Shown here piece after piece: positions 26,749 through 34,875 of a stretch of 64,000 nucleotides of DNA (the first letter of the stretch is position 1; each line of letters opens with the position of its first letter). The translations under genes and the position numbers were made by a program. This stretch comes from Reyranella sp. (GTDB taxonomy: Bacteria; Pseudomonadota; Alphaproteobacteria; Reyranellales; Reyranellaceae). A model generated the notes under the pieces. The model had not been told where the DNA came from, ran no database searches, and was given only the letters and a program-made list of their open reading frames with translations. The stretch is taken from NCBI GenBank assembly GCA_021732285.1, contig JAKFVH010000248.1:1-64000 (forward strand), in the 5' to 3' direction.

Positions 26749-27840
26749 ATGGCCGACGCCGACACCGAACCCGCGGTCGGCGCCGTCAGCCAGCTCGTGC
26801 CGGCGACTCTGAAGGCGATGCATGCGCTGGAATTCGCCGGCCGGCATATTTCGCCCACCTCGCTGCCGCAGATCGTCGAAGCCATGGCCGGCCGCGACGA
26901 CGAGGCGAAGGCAGCGCTCGCCTTGTCACGCACGCTCGACTGGCCGGAGCGGCTGAAGCCGGTGCGGGCCTGCCTGGAGCCCGCCGCCGCGGCGGCGGCC
27001 GCCGGCATTGCCGGGCTGCGCTCGGCCAACGAGGCGCCGCAACCCATCGTCGCGGCCTACCGCGCGCTGCGCAACTACGCCCAGGCCGCCCAGGCGATCT
27101 ATCCCATGGCGGCGTTCCTGAAGCCGGTCAGCCAGTTCTTCCTCGAGCAGTCGGCGCGCGGCGATGCGACCCTGGCTGCCCGCCTCGCCGCGGTCGATCC
27201 GGCGCGCGAGAAGGTGGGTGTGATGCATGCCGGCGGGCCGCCCGGTACCCGCGGCGGCTTTTCGCTCTATGTGCCGGAGACCTATGACGAGGGCCGCGCC
27301 TATCCGCTGGTGGTGGCGCTACATGGCGGCAGCGGCAATGGCGGGGCCTTCCTGTGGAGCTGGGTCCGCGAAGCGCGCACGCGCGGCTTCATCGTGCTGG
27401 CACCGACGGCGATCGGCTCGACCTGGTCGCTGATGGACCCCGACACCGATGGCCCCAGCATCGACGCCATGGTCGAGCATGTGGCCGAGCAGTGGAACAT
27501 CGACGCGAGCCATCAGCTGCTGATCGGCATGAGCGACGGCGGCACCTTCAGCTACGTGCTGGGCCTGCGCGGCGGCTGCCGGTTCACCCATATCGCGCCG
27601 GTCGCGGCCGCCTTCCATCCCATGATGCTGACCTTTGCCGACGAGGCCCGCCTGCGCGACCTGCCGGTCTACATCGTGCACGGCGTCGAGGACTGGATGT
27701 TCCCGCCTCAGCTCGCGCGTCAGGCCGAGCAGACCCTGGGCCAGGCCGGCGCCAAAGTGACCTACCGCGAGATCGCCGACCTGTCGCATACGTATCCGCG
27801 CGACGAGAACGGCGCGATGCTGGACTGGTTCATGTCTTGA
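26749..27840 (+). CDS. Alpha/beta hydrolase (phospholipase/carboxylesterase or PHB depolymerase-like)
   Basis: FSLYVPETYDEGRAYPLVVALHGGSGNGGAFLW; LIGMSDGGTFSYVLGL nucleophile elbow; VYIVHGVEDWMFPP. Confidence 0.82.
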   Translation: MADADTEPAVGAVSQLVPATLKAMHALEFAGRHISPTSLPQIVEAMAGRDDEAKAALALSRTLDWPERLKPVRACLEPAAAAAAAGIAGLRSANEAPQPIVAAYRALRNYAQAAQAIYPMAAFLKPVSQFFLEQSARGDATLAARLAAVDPAREKVGVMHAGGPPGTRGGFSLYVPETYDEGRAYPLVVALHGGSGNGGAFLWSWVREARTRGFIVLAPTAIGSTWSLMDPDTDGPSIDAMVEHVAEQWNIDASHQLLIGMSDGGTFSYVLGLRGGCRFTHIAPVAAAFHPMMLTFADEARLRDLPVYIVHGVEDWMFPPQLARQAEQTLGQAGAKVTYREIADLSHTYPRDENGAMLDWFMS

Positions 27841-27899
27841 GGGAGCGCGGACCTCCGGTCCGCTCATGATCATGATGCGGACCGGAGGTCCGCGCTCCC
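27841..27899. repeat. Intergenic palindromic repeat, family 1 variant
   Basis: gggagcgcggacctccggtccgc-tcatgatcatgat-gcggaccggaggtccgcgctccc. Confidence 0.85.
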
Positions 27900-27904
27900 A
27901 TGAC

Positions 27905-29026
27905 CTACGAAGGCTCGCGCTCGCCTGATCTGTTGGTGAAGCGGGCGTTGCCCAGACCGGTGCCGATGGTGAGCACGCCCCAGTGGCGGACATCGGTCAT
28001 GTTGGGCACTTCGCTCAGGCCCTGGACCACGGCATCGTTGTGCATGACGACCACGGGCTCGTGGCCCTCGAGCTGCGGCAGGCGATGCGTCAGCTCGTGG
28101 GCAAGGTTGAAATCCTCGCCTTCCCAGTTGCCCGGCAGGTTCTGGCCGCCGCTCACGATCACGCCGCGCTCGTCTATAAGGCCGGGACAGCCGACACCGA
28201 CGAAGGGCGCGAGCTTGAGCTTCTCGGCGACGGCCAGCTCGATCAACTCCCTGGCCATCTTGGCCATGCGCTCCAGGGCCTCCTCGCGCGTCGGCTCGTC
28301 GTCGCGATGGCGCCAATGCAGATGCTTCCACACGGCGGCCTTCGCGATGTCGCCCTTCTTCTTCATCTTGAGATCGACCACGCCGATGCGGAGGTTGGTG
28401 CCGCCGATGTCGGCCGCCAGGATGGCGTCATGGCCGGCCAGCACCCAGCTCGGCGCCAGCTGCACGGCGCCGATCAGGCCGGCCTTGTCGGGATGGTTGG
28501 AGATCGTGCGCAGCTCGACCGCGACGTTTTCGCCGGCCAGCAGCACGGCGGCGCGGCCCATCGCCAGCTCGCCGATGTGGCTGGCGCTCAAGCCGCCGCC
28601 GATCACGATGCGCTCCGTGCCGTGCCACTTCTTCAGCCGCAGGAAGCGGCGCACCACGGTGGCAAGCTCGACGGCAAACTCCTCGACCGCGGTATGGACC
28701 AGGCCGGCCGCCAGCGGATCGCCTTCGGCCAGCACCTTGTCGAGCCTGGACTTGGAGATCTCGCGGGTCGGAGTGTCGCCGAACGGGTCCTCGCCCTGGG
28801 CACGCAGCTTGTCGCGCCAGTCTTCCAGGATGGCGCGGAAGGCGCGGCCGCTGGCGCGATCGCCGACGAAGCCGTCCTCGTCGCGCAGCTCCTCGTTGTA
28901 GGTGTCGACCGTCACCGCCGGCAAGACGCGTCCGCCGTGGCTCAGCACCGACGACGGAGGAGCAGGTTCGGGGGTGCTGTCTTGTACTACGCCATTGTCA
29001 GGAATCGCCCGCCTCCCACCACGCAT
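27905..29026 (-). CDS. ROK family protein (sugar kinase/regulator-like)
   Basis: AILAADIGGTNLRIGVVDLK; FVGVGCPGLIDERGVIVSGGQNLPGNW; WGVLTIGTGLGNARFTNR. Confidence 0.8.
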   Translation of the reverse strand: MRGGRRAIPDNGVVQDSTPEPAPPSSVLSHGGRVLPAVTVDTYNEELRDEDGFVGDRASGRAFRAILEDWRDKLRAQGEDPFGDTPTREISKSRLDKVLAEGDPLAAGLVHTAVEEFAVELATVVRRFLRLKKWHGTERIVIGGGLSASHIGELAMGRAAVLLAGENVAVELRTISNHPDKAGLIGAVQLAPSWVLAGHDAILAADIGGTNLRIGVVDLKMKKKGDIAKAAVWKHLHWRHRDDEPTREEALERMAKMARELIELAVAEKLKLAPFVGVGCPGLIDERGVIVSGGQNLPGNWEGEDFNLAHELTHRLPQLEGHEPVVVMHNDAVVQGLSEVPNMTDVRHWGVLTIGTGLGNARFTNRSGEREPS

Positions 29027-29078
29027 CGCGCAGCATGGTCACAGGAAATCAACGGAACAGCGGTGCCGCGGTTGCGGC

Positions 29079-29636
29079 CTAGCGGCCACCCATGACCTTG
29101 CGGGCCTGCCGGACACGCTCGCGGTTGATCGGCGCGGTCCCAAGCTCGGTCTTGCGCGCCGCCATCCGCTCGCCAGTGCCCAAAAGGTCGAGGCGTGAGT
29201 GGCGCAGTCGCGGGAAGAGCTGCTCCTCTTCCTGCTTCATCAGGCGGGACGCCTGTTCGGCAAGCACGGTCACCGTGGCGTCGAAGGACGGCTCGCCGGC
29301 CGACGTGTTCTCTACTTTCTCGATCAGGTCCTGGATGCCGTCGTGCTTCACCTGCGACTTGCCCAGCAGCTCCTTGTCCTCGCCCGTCAGCACCGCGTCG
29401 GCGGCCGGATAGAAGACCTCGTGCTTGATCGCGGCATAGCGTTCCAGGGCGTGGCAGAGCCGCAGCGCCGCCTTGCCCTTGTCGACGGGATCGGCGGCCT
29501 TGCGCAGGCGCTCGAACTCGCGGGCGAGCTTGTCGATCTCGTTATGCTCGGCTGTGAGAAGGACCAGCGCATCGTGCGGATTGAGCTCCGCCTTGCCCCG
29601 CTGGGCGTGCGCGGCCTTCCTGCGCGCAACTGTCAT
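29079..29636 (-). CDS. Hemerythrin HHE-domain protein
   Basis: LLTAEHNEIDKLAREFERLR..ALERYAAIKHEVFYPA..KHDGIQDLIEKVE..KQEEEQLFPRLRH. Confidence 0.85.
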   Translation of the reverse strand: MTVARRKAAHAQRGKAELNPHDALVLLTAEHNEIDKLAREFERLRKAADPVDKGKAALRLCHALERYAAIKHEVFYPAADAVLTGEDKELLGKSQVKHDGIQDLIEKVENTSAGEPSFDATVTVLAEQASRLMKQEEEQLFPRLRHSRLDLLGTGERMAARKTELGTAPINRERVRQARKVMGGR

Positions 29637-29694
29637 CACTCCCTCCGCTGGCTGCGGCAATCAACGGGATGTGAAGGCGAAGGTTGCGCTGCGG

Positions 29695-29720
29695 GGAACC
29701 GTCCGGCGGTGTGTCGCGTT
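29695..29720 (+). promoter_or_regulatory. Candidate EcfG-type (general stress response) promoter
   Basis: GGAAC (29695-29699) - N17 - CGTT (29717-29720), 27 bp upstream of the ATG at 29748. Confidence 0.5.
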
Positions 29721-29747
29721 GCCTCTAGCGATCCGTGGGGGTTACCG

Positions 29748-30008
29748 ATGAAGCATTCGGTCATTATCCCGTTGAGCCGTCAGGAAGAAGACACATTGCG
29801 GCTCATTGCCCACGGCATTTCCAGCACCAAGCACTTGCCGTCGGACGACCTCAATCAGCTCGTCAGGCTACGGCTGATCGACCGGCTTGCCGGCAAAGTG
29901 GCGCTGAGCGAGCTGGGTCAGCTCCGATTGGCGCAGAGCCAGGAAGAGCAATTCCTGGCGATCATCCGCGCCGCCCGGGACCATCAGCCCGGATTGCGTC
30001 TCTCTTAG
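29748..30008 (+). CDS. Small hypothetical protein (86 aa)
   Basis: MKHSVIIPLSRQEEDTLRLIAHGISSTKHLPSDDLNQLVRLRLIDRLAGKVALSELGQLRLAQ...; candidate EcfG promoter upstream; winged-helix-like appearance. Confidence 0.65.
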   Translation: MKHSVIIPLSRQEEDTLRLIAHGISSTKHLPSDDLNQLVRLRLIDRLAGKVALSELGQLRLAQSQEEQFLAIIRAARDHQPGLRLS

Positions 30009-30613
30009 GCCTTTTCCGGCGCCGCGGGCTCGCCGAGCGACAGCATCAGCCGATTCGCCCAGTTGAAGAACGAGGCGGCGTTGATGACGTCGACGATCGA
30101 CGCCTCGTCCAGGCCGACCTTGCGCAGGGCGTCGACATGCTCGGGCCCGAAGGTGATGGGCGTCGAGGTGAGCGCCACCGAGGCCGCAACGATCGCGTTC
30201 CAGCGCGCGTCGAGATCGGTGCCGACGCCCTTGTCGAGCAGGCGGTCGACATCCTCCACGCGCTTGGAATAGGTCGCGGCAAAGCGGGCATGCACCGAAG
30301 CGCAGTAGATACAGCCGTTGAAGCGCGAGGTGGCGGCGGCGGCGAGCTCGCGCTCGGCGCGCGGCAGGCCGGCCTCGGGATTGTAGAAGATGTCCTTGTC
30401 GGTCTTGGTGCGATGCTCGAGCACCTCGGGATCGCGCACCAGCAGCCGGAAATACGCCGACTTGGCGCGCGCCGCGTCGACCAGGCCCGCCATGTGGCGC
30501 GCCGTCAGGTCCTGCTCGGCCATCGGCTCGAGCCAGGGCAGCCAGTCGAGCATGTCGCGCGTGAACACCACGGGCTCGACATGCAGCGGCACGATAAGGA
30601 CCTTGTCGGTCAT
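30005..30613 (-). CDS. Alkylhydroperoxidase domain protein (Avi_7169-like)
   Basis: Carboxymuconolactone/AhpD motif FNGCIYCASVHARFAATYSKR; adjacent to CMD protein and LLM gene. Confidence 0.82.
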   Translation of the reverse strand: MTDKVLIVPLHVEPVVFTRDMLDWLPWLEPMAEQDLTARHMAGLVDAARAKSAYFRLLVRDPEVLEHRTKTDKDIFYNPEAGLPRAERELAAAATSRFNGCIYCASVHARFAATYSKRVEDVDRLLDKGVGTDLDARWNAIVAASVALTSTPITFGPEHVDALRKVGLDEASIVDVINAASFFNWANRLMLSLGEPAAPEKA

Positions 30614-31206
30614 GCGGGCCTCGCTTTCAGGACGCGCAGGCCGGCGACGACCCTGATCTGGTAGGACAGGAAGGCGACGAGCTGGGAGATCACCACGATG
30701 CCCGTGGCCGACCAGCCGGCATCGACCAGCATCTGCAGGTAGGTTGGCGCGGCATCGCGCGGATGGAACACCAGCATGTGCGTGTGCTCGAACGCGGCGG
30801 CGAGCCGCGCGCCAAGGGCGCTGCGCTCGGCGGCGTCGATCTTGAACACCGGCCCAGCCTTGTCCTCGGCGCTGAGCGGTCCCTTTGGATAGTGGCCGTA
30901 CGGCCCCTGCCCCTTGGCCGCCTTCACGGCAGCGGCGATCACGCCCTTCCAGGCGGCCGGCGCGCCGGCTTCGGCCAGCGCCGTGCCATAAAAGGCTTCC
31001 ATCTCCGGACGGCCATGCAGGCCCGCGACGAAGCAGGCGATGGCGATGCGCTCGAGCGTGCTCGCATCGGCCTCGCTCAATGGCTTGAACAGCGAATCGT
31101 AGCTCGCCTGGGCGTGCGTGCGCGCCTGCAGGCGCCCGTTGCGGATCGCCTCGAGCGGCGATCCCGGCTCAATGCCGGCCAGCGTGTCGATGACGTCGGA
31201 CATCAT
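30610..31206 (-). CDS. CMD domain protein (Avi_7170-like)
   Basis: MMSDVIDTLAGIEPGSPLEAIRNGRLQARTHAQASYDSLF..; overlaps downstream AhpD-like gene by ATGA. Confidence 0.8.
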   Translation of the reverse strand: MMSDVIDTLAGIEPGSPLEAIRNGRLQARTHAQASYDSLFKPLSEADASTLERIAIACFVAGLHGRPEMEAFYGTALAEAGAPAAWKGVIAAAVKAAKGQGPYGHYPKGPLSAEDKAGPVFKIDAAERSALGARLAAAFEHTHMLVFHPRDAAPTYLQMLVDAGWSATGIVVISQLVAFLSYQIRVVAGLRVLKARPA

Positions 31207-32227
31207 TTCCTTCCGCAGAGTCGTTGCGCACCCAGCCCAGCGCCGGCGCCACCTGCTCGGCCATCAGCTCGATCGAGCGCAGGATGAACGGATGCGGCGG
31301 GTCGATCGAATGGACTTGCATGGTGAGGTCGGTGGCGCGCTTGAGCGTGTCGTCGGCCTGCAGCGAGGCGACCACCTGCTCGGGTGTCCCGAGATGCACG
31401 TCGAAGGCCGCTATAAGGTCGCCAACCAGGTTGCCGGACGACAGGTTGCCGGTGGCGGCAAGACGGTGGCGCATCTTGGTCGCGCCGATCTCGGCGAGCC
31501 GCATCGCCTCCTTGGTGTCGTCGGCGACGAATATCGTGCGCGAAGCGAGGATGCGCGGTTCGCGTCCCTTGGGCAGCGCCTCGAGATAGGCGTCGATCAT
31601 GGGGTTCTGGATGTCCGACAACAGCGCCTTGGGCGCGTCGGCCGAGCGCGGCTGGGTGCGCGACAGCATCAGGCCGTCGCCGGCAAGGCCGGCCCGGCGG
31701 GCGCCCTCGACGCTGAAGGTCGCCTGCCAGATGCGATCGACCAGAGTCGGGCTCGCGGGATAGAGCTTGTCGCCACCGGGCAACGCGCCGCCGCCCCAGG
31801 CGGTGCGCATCAGCTCGAGATTGCCGTTCATCAGCTTGTGGCGGTCGTTGGCATCGAGCCCGAAGGCGGTGAAGGCCGTAAGATTGCCGCCCGGCCCGAC
31901 GCCGACTTCCAAGCGGCCGCCTGATATGAGGTCGGTGACGGCGGCATCCTCGGCCACGCGCACCGGCAATTCCAGCGGCAGGGTGACGATGCCGGTGCCC
32001 AGGCGAATGCGCGAGGTCTGCACCGCCGCCTGGGCGAGGAACACGAACGGGGCCGGCAGGCCGCCCTCGCCCTCGTGGAAATGATGCTGGGCGATCCAGG
32101 CCGAATCGAAGCCGCAGCGCTCGGCATGCATGATCTGCTCGGTAGCCAGCCGATAGCGCTCGGCCGCAGTGGTTTCGTCGAGCAAACGGGTGAAAAAGCC
32201 CAGTTTCTTGGGCGACATCGTCGTCAT
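31169..32227 (-). CDS. Putative FMN-dependent luciferase-like monooxygenase
   Basis: KKLGFFTRLLDETTAAERYRLATEQIMHAERCGFDSAWIAQHHFHEGEGGLPAPFVFLAQAA. Confidence 0.87.
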   Translation of the reverse strand: MTTMSPKKLGFFTRLLDETTAAERYRLATEQIMHAERCGFDSAWIAQHHFHEGEGGLPAPFVFLAQAAVQTSRIRLGTGIVTLPLELPVRVAEDAAVTDLISGGRLEVGVGPGGNLTAFTAFGLDANDRHKLMNGNLELMRTAWGGGALPGGDKLYPASPTLVDRIWQATFSVEGARRAGLAGDGLMLSRTQPRSADAPKALLSDIQNPMIDAYLEALPKGREPRILASRTIFVADDTKEAMRLAEIGATKMRHRLAATGNLSSGNLVGDLIAAFDVHLGTPEQVVASLQADDTLKRATDLTMQVHSIDPPHPFILRSIELMAEQVAPALGWVRNDSAEGNDVRRHRHAGRH

Positions 32228-32273
32228 CGGCCCACCCTATCAGGCAGACCGGGGGCCAATGCAAGCCGGTCGA

Positions 32274-33023
32274 TCAGGGGCCTGTCGACGCTCGCAACAG
32301 CCAGCCGTCGGGCGTCTTCAAGCGGTCGAAGCGCACGGAAAAGGCCTCGTCGATGCGCGTATCGTCGATCAGGGCCTTGGCCGGCCCGTCGGCCACGACC
32401 TTGCCGCGGTCGATCACGACCACGCGCTCGAAGAAGGTGAACGCGAGATCGAGATCGTGCACCACCACCACCGACAGGCGGTCGGGCCGTCGGGTGGTGA
32501 GCGCACGGATCACGTCGAGGCGATGGCGGATGTCGAGGCTGGCCGCCGGCTCGTCGGCCAGAAGCACCGGCGGATCGACCACCAACACGGCCGCGAGCAG
32601 CACGCGCGCCCGCTCGCCGCCCGACAAGGTCGACCAGCGTCGCCGGCCAAGATGCGTCAGCTCGAACTTTTCGGTCACCGCTTCGATGGCACCGGCGGCC
32701 AGCCGGTCGCTGCGGTCGGCGCCCAGGCGCACCAGCTCGGCGACGCTGAGATCCCAGTGCGGCTCGAAGTACTGCGGCAAGTAGCCGATCTTGTTGGCGC
32801 GCTGGGCATTGCTGAGCGACGCGAGATCGCGATCGCCGACATGCACCATGCCCGCCGTGGGCTCGTCGATGCCGGTCAGCACTTTTAGCAGCGTGGACTT
32901 GCCCGCGCCGTTGGGGCCGATGATGGCGACCGACCCGGTTGGTCCGAGCGACAGGGACAGGCCGTCGAGCAGCGTCGCACCGTTGCGCCTGACCGACAGG
33001 TTATTGGCCGCGATGCTCGTCAT
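32274..33023 (-). CDS. btuD: Vitamin B12 ABC transporter ATP-binding protein
   Basis: GPNGAGKSTLLKVLTG, TLSGGERARVLLA, VLLADEPAASLD; last gene of riboswitch-headed btu operon. Confidence 0.87.
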   Translation of the reverse strand: MTSIAANNLSVRRNGATLLDGLSLSLGPTGSVAIIGPNGAGKSTLLKVLTGIDEPTAGMVHVGDRDLASLSNAQRANKIGYLPQYFEPHWDLSVAELVRLGADRSDRLAAGAIEAVTEKFELTHLGRRRWSTLSGGERARVLLAAVLVVDPPVLLADEPAASLDIRHRLDVIRALTTRRPDRLSVVVVHDLDLAFTFFERVVVIDRGKVVADGPAKALIDDTRIDEAFSVRFDRLKTPDGWLLRASTGP

Positions 33024-34000
33024 GTGCGCAGCCTGCGGGCCAGCAGAAGGATGAAGAACGGTCCGCCGGCAACGGCCGTGACCAGGCCAAGCGGGACCTC
33101 GGCGGGCGGCAGCGCCGAGCGCGCGATGGCGTCGGCCAGGGTGACGACGATGGCGCCGACCAACGCCGACGCCGGCAACAGCGGTCGATGCAACGGCCCG
33201 ACCAGCCAGCGCGCGATGTGCGGCGAGGCGAGGCCGACAAAGGCGACAAGCCCGCCAAAGGCGACGGCGGCGGCGACAACGACCGAGCCTGCCAGCACGG
33301 CGAACGCGATGAACCGATTGACGTTGAGGCCGAAGGCGATGGCCATGGTCTCGCCCAGGCCCAGCACGTCGAGGCGCCCGGCCAGCAGCAGAGTGAGCGC
33401 GAGGCAGGCGATCGAGATCGCGACGAGCAGGCCGAGGATCGGCCAGGTCGGCGTTTGCACGCCACCCAGCACCCAGCTCAGCACGATCTGCAGGCTCACC
33501 GTCTCGTCGGACAGCGCCAGCATCAGGAACGACCGCAGCGCACTCAACACCGCGGCTACTGCGACACCGGCTAGCAGCATGCCAGCAGCATCGACGGCGC
33601 CGGCGACGCGCGAGATGCCGATCACCAGCATGGTGGCACCCCAGGCGCCGGCGAAGGCGAGCACGGGCAGCACGAACGACTGTGGGGCGGCGAGCGGCAC
33701 CAGCAGCGCCACCGTGGCGCCAAGCGCGGCACCCCCGGCCGATCCCAGGAGGTAAGGCTCGGCCAAGGGATTGCGGAACACGCCCTGGAAGACCGTGCCG
33801 CCCAGGCCCAGCAAAGCGCCGACACATGCGGCGGCGAGCACACGCGGCAGGCGCCAGTCGATCAGCAGCCGGCTGCGCAGGTCGGTGTCGCCTGCCAGCG
33901 CCCGCAAAAGATCGGCGGGGCTCATCCAGTCGTGGCCGGCCGCCGCGCCGATCACGATGGACAGCAGCAACGCCAGGATGAGGAGCGGCCAGACTCTCAT
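33020..34000 (-). CDS. btuC: Vitamin B12 ABC transporter permease (FecCD family)
   Basis: DWRLPRVLAAACVGALLGLGGTVFQGVFRNPLAEPYLLGSAGGAALGA FecCD/BtuC hallmark; ATGA overlap with btuD. Confidence 0.9.
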   Translation of the reverse strand: MRVWPLLILALLLSIVIGAAAGHDWMSPADLLRALAGDTDLRSRLLIDWRLPRVLAAACVGALLGLGGTVFQGVFRNPLAEPYLLGSAGGAALGATVALLVPLAAPQSFVLPVLAFAGAWGATMLVIGISRVAGAVDAAGMLLAGVAVAAVLSALRSFLMLALSDETVSLQIVLSWVLGGVQTPTWPILGLLVAISIACLALTLLLAGRLDVLGLGETMAIAFGLNVNRFIAFAVLAGSVVVAAAVAFGGLVAFVGLASPHIARWLVGPLHRPLLPASALVGAIVVTLADAIARSALPPAEVPLGLVTAVAGGPFFILLLARRLRT

Positions 34001-34875
34001 TGCGTGGCGATCGGATGGAAGATGTTGGCCAGGCGCTCGATGCCGTCGATGGTGCGCGGACCGGGGATCAAGAGCTCGGCGCGATTGACGGCGTGCACGC
34101 GGCCCGTCTTCACGGCGCGCATGTCGGCCCAGCCGGGCCGGCCGATCAGCTCCTTCATGTCCTTTTCGTTGCCGGCGAACAGCAGCAGGTCGGGATCGGC
34201 CTTGAACACGGCCTCGGGCGAGACCTGGGCAATGGTGCCGGCGTCGAAGGCGAGATGGCCGCCGGCGCGCACGATGGCGTCGCCCGTGTAGGTGCCCGGC
34301 CGCGTCACCAGCAGCAGGCCGTTGCCCAGGCGGCCGGTGATCATGATCACGCTGGGTTTCTTCCGACCGGCGACACGCTGCTCGACCTTGTCGAGGCGGG
34401 CCTGCAGCCTGGCGGCCAGCTGCTCGCCACGCTCCGCCACGCCGGTCAGGCGTCCCAGCAGGCGGATGTTCGACAGGATCTCCGGCACGTTCCGTTGCAG
34501 CAGCACGACGATGGGGATGCCCAGCCGCTGCATGGGATCGATGAGCTGGTTGGCGGCCTGGCGCGAGGGCGTGACGACGACCAGATCAGGCCGCTGCGCC
34601 ACCACCTCGTCGACCGAGAAGCCCAGCCGCCCGCCGACCAGCGGCTTCTTCAGCACCTCCGGCGGGTAGCGCGTATAGGCTTCGATGCCGACAATGCGGT
34701 CGGCAAGGCCCAACGCCGCTACCATCTCGGTGTTCGACGCGAAGATCGTGACGATGCGTTGCGGCGGCTCGGCCACGGTCACGGTGCGATCGAAGGCATC
34801 GCGCACCGTGACGGGCCCGGCCTGCACTGACGCGGCAAGCGCCAGTGCAGCAAGGAATGACGCCGTCCTGATCAA
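33997..34875 (-). CDS. btuF: Periplasmic B12-binding protein
   Basis: Signal peptide then ..QRIVTIFASNTEMVAALGLADRIVGIEAYTRYPPEV.., BtuF/FhuD-like. Probable TTG start overlapping the btuB stop (TTGA). Confidence 0.85.
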   Translation of the reverse strand: MIRTASFLAALALAASVQAGPVTVRDAFDRTVTVAEPPQRIVTIFASNTEMVAALGLADRIVGIEAYTRYPPEVLKKPLVGGRLGFSVDEVVAQRPDLVVVTPSRQAANQLIDPMQRLGIPIVVLLQRNVPEILSNIRLLGRLTGVAERGEQLAARLQARLDKVEQRVAGRKKPSVIMITGRLGNGLLLVTRPGTYTGDAIVRAGGHLAFDAGTIAQVSPEAVFKADPDLLLFAGNEKDMKELIGRPGWADMRAVKTGRVHAVNRAELLIPGPRTIDGIERLANIFHPIATQ

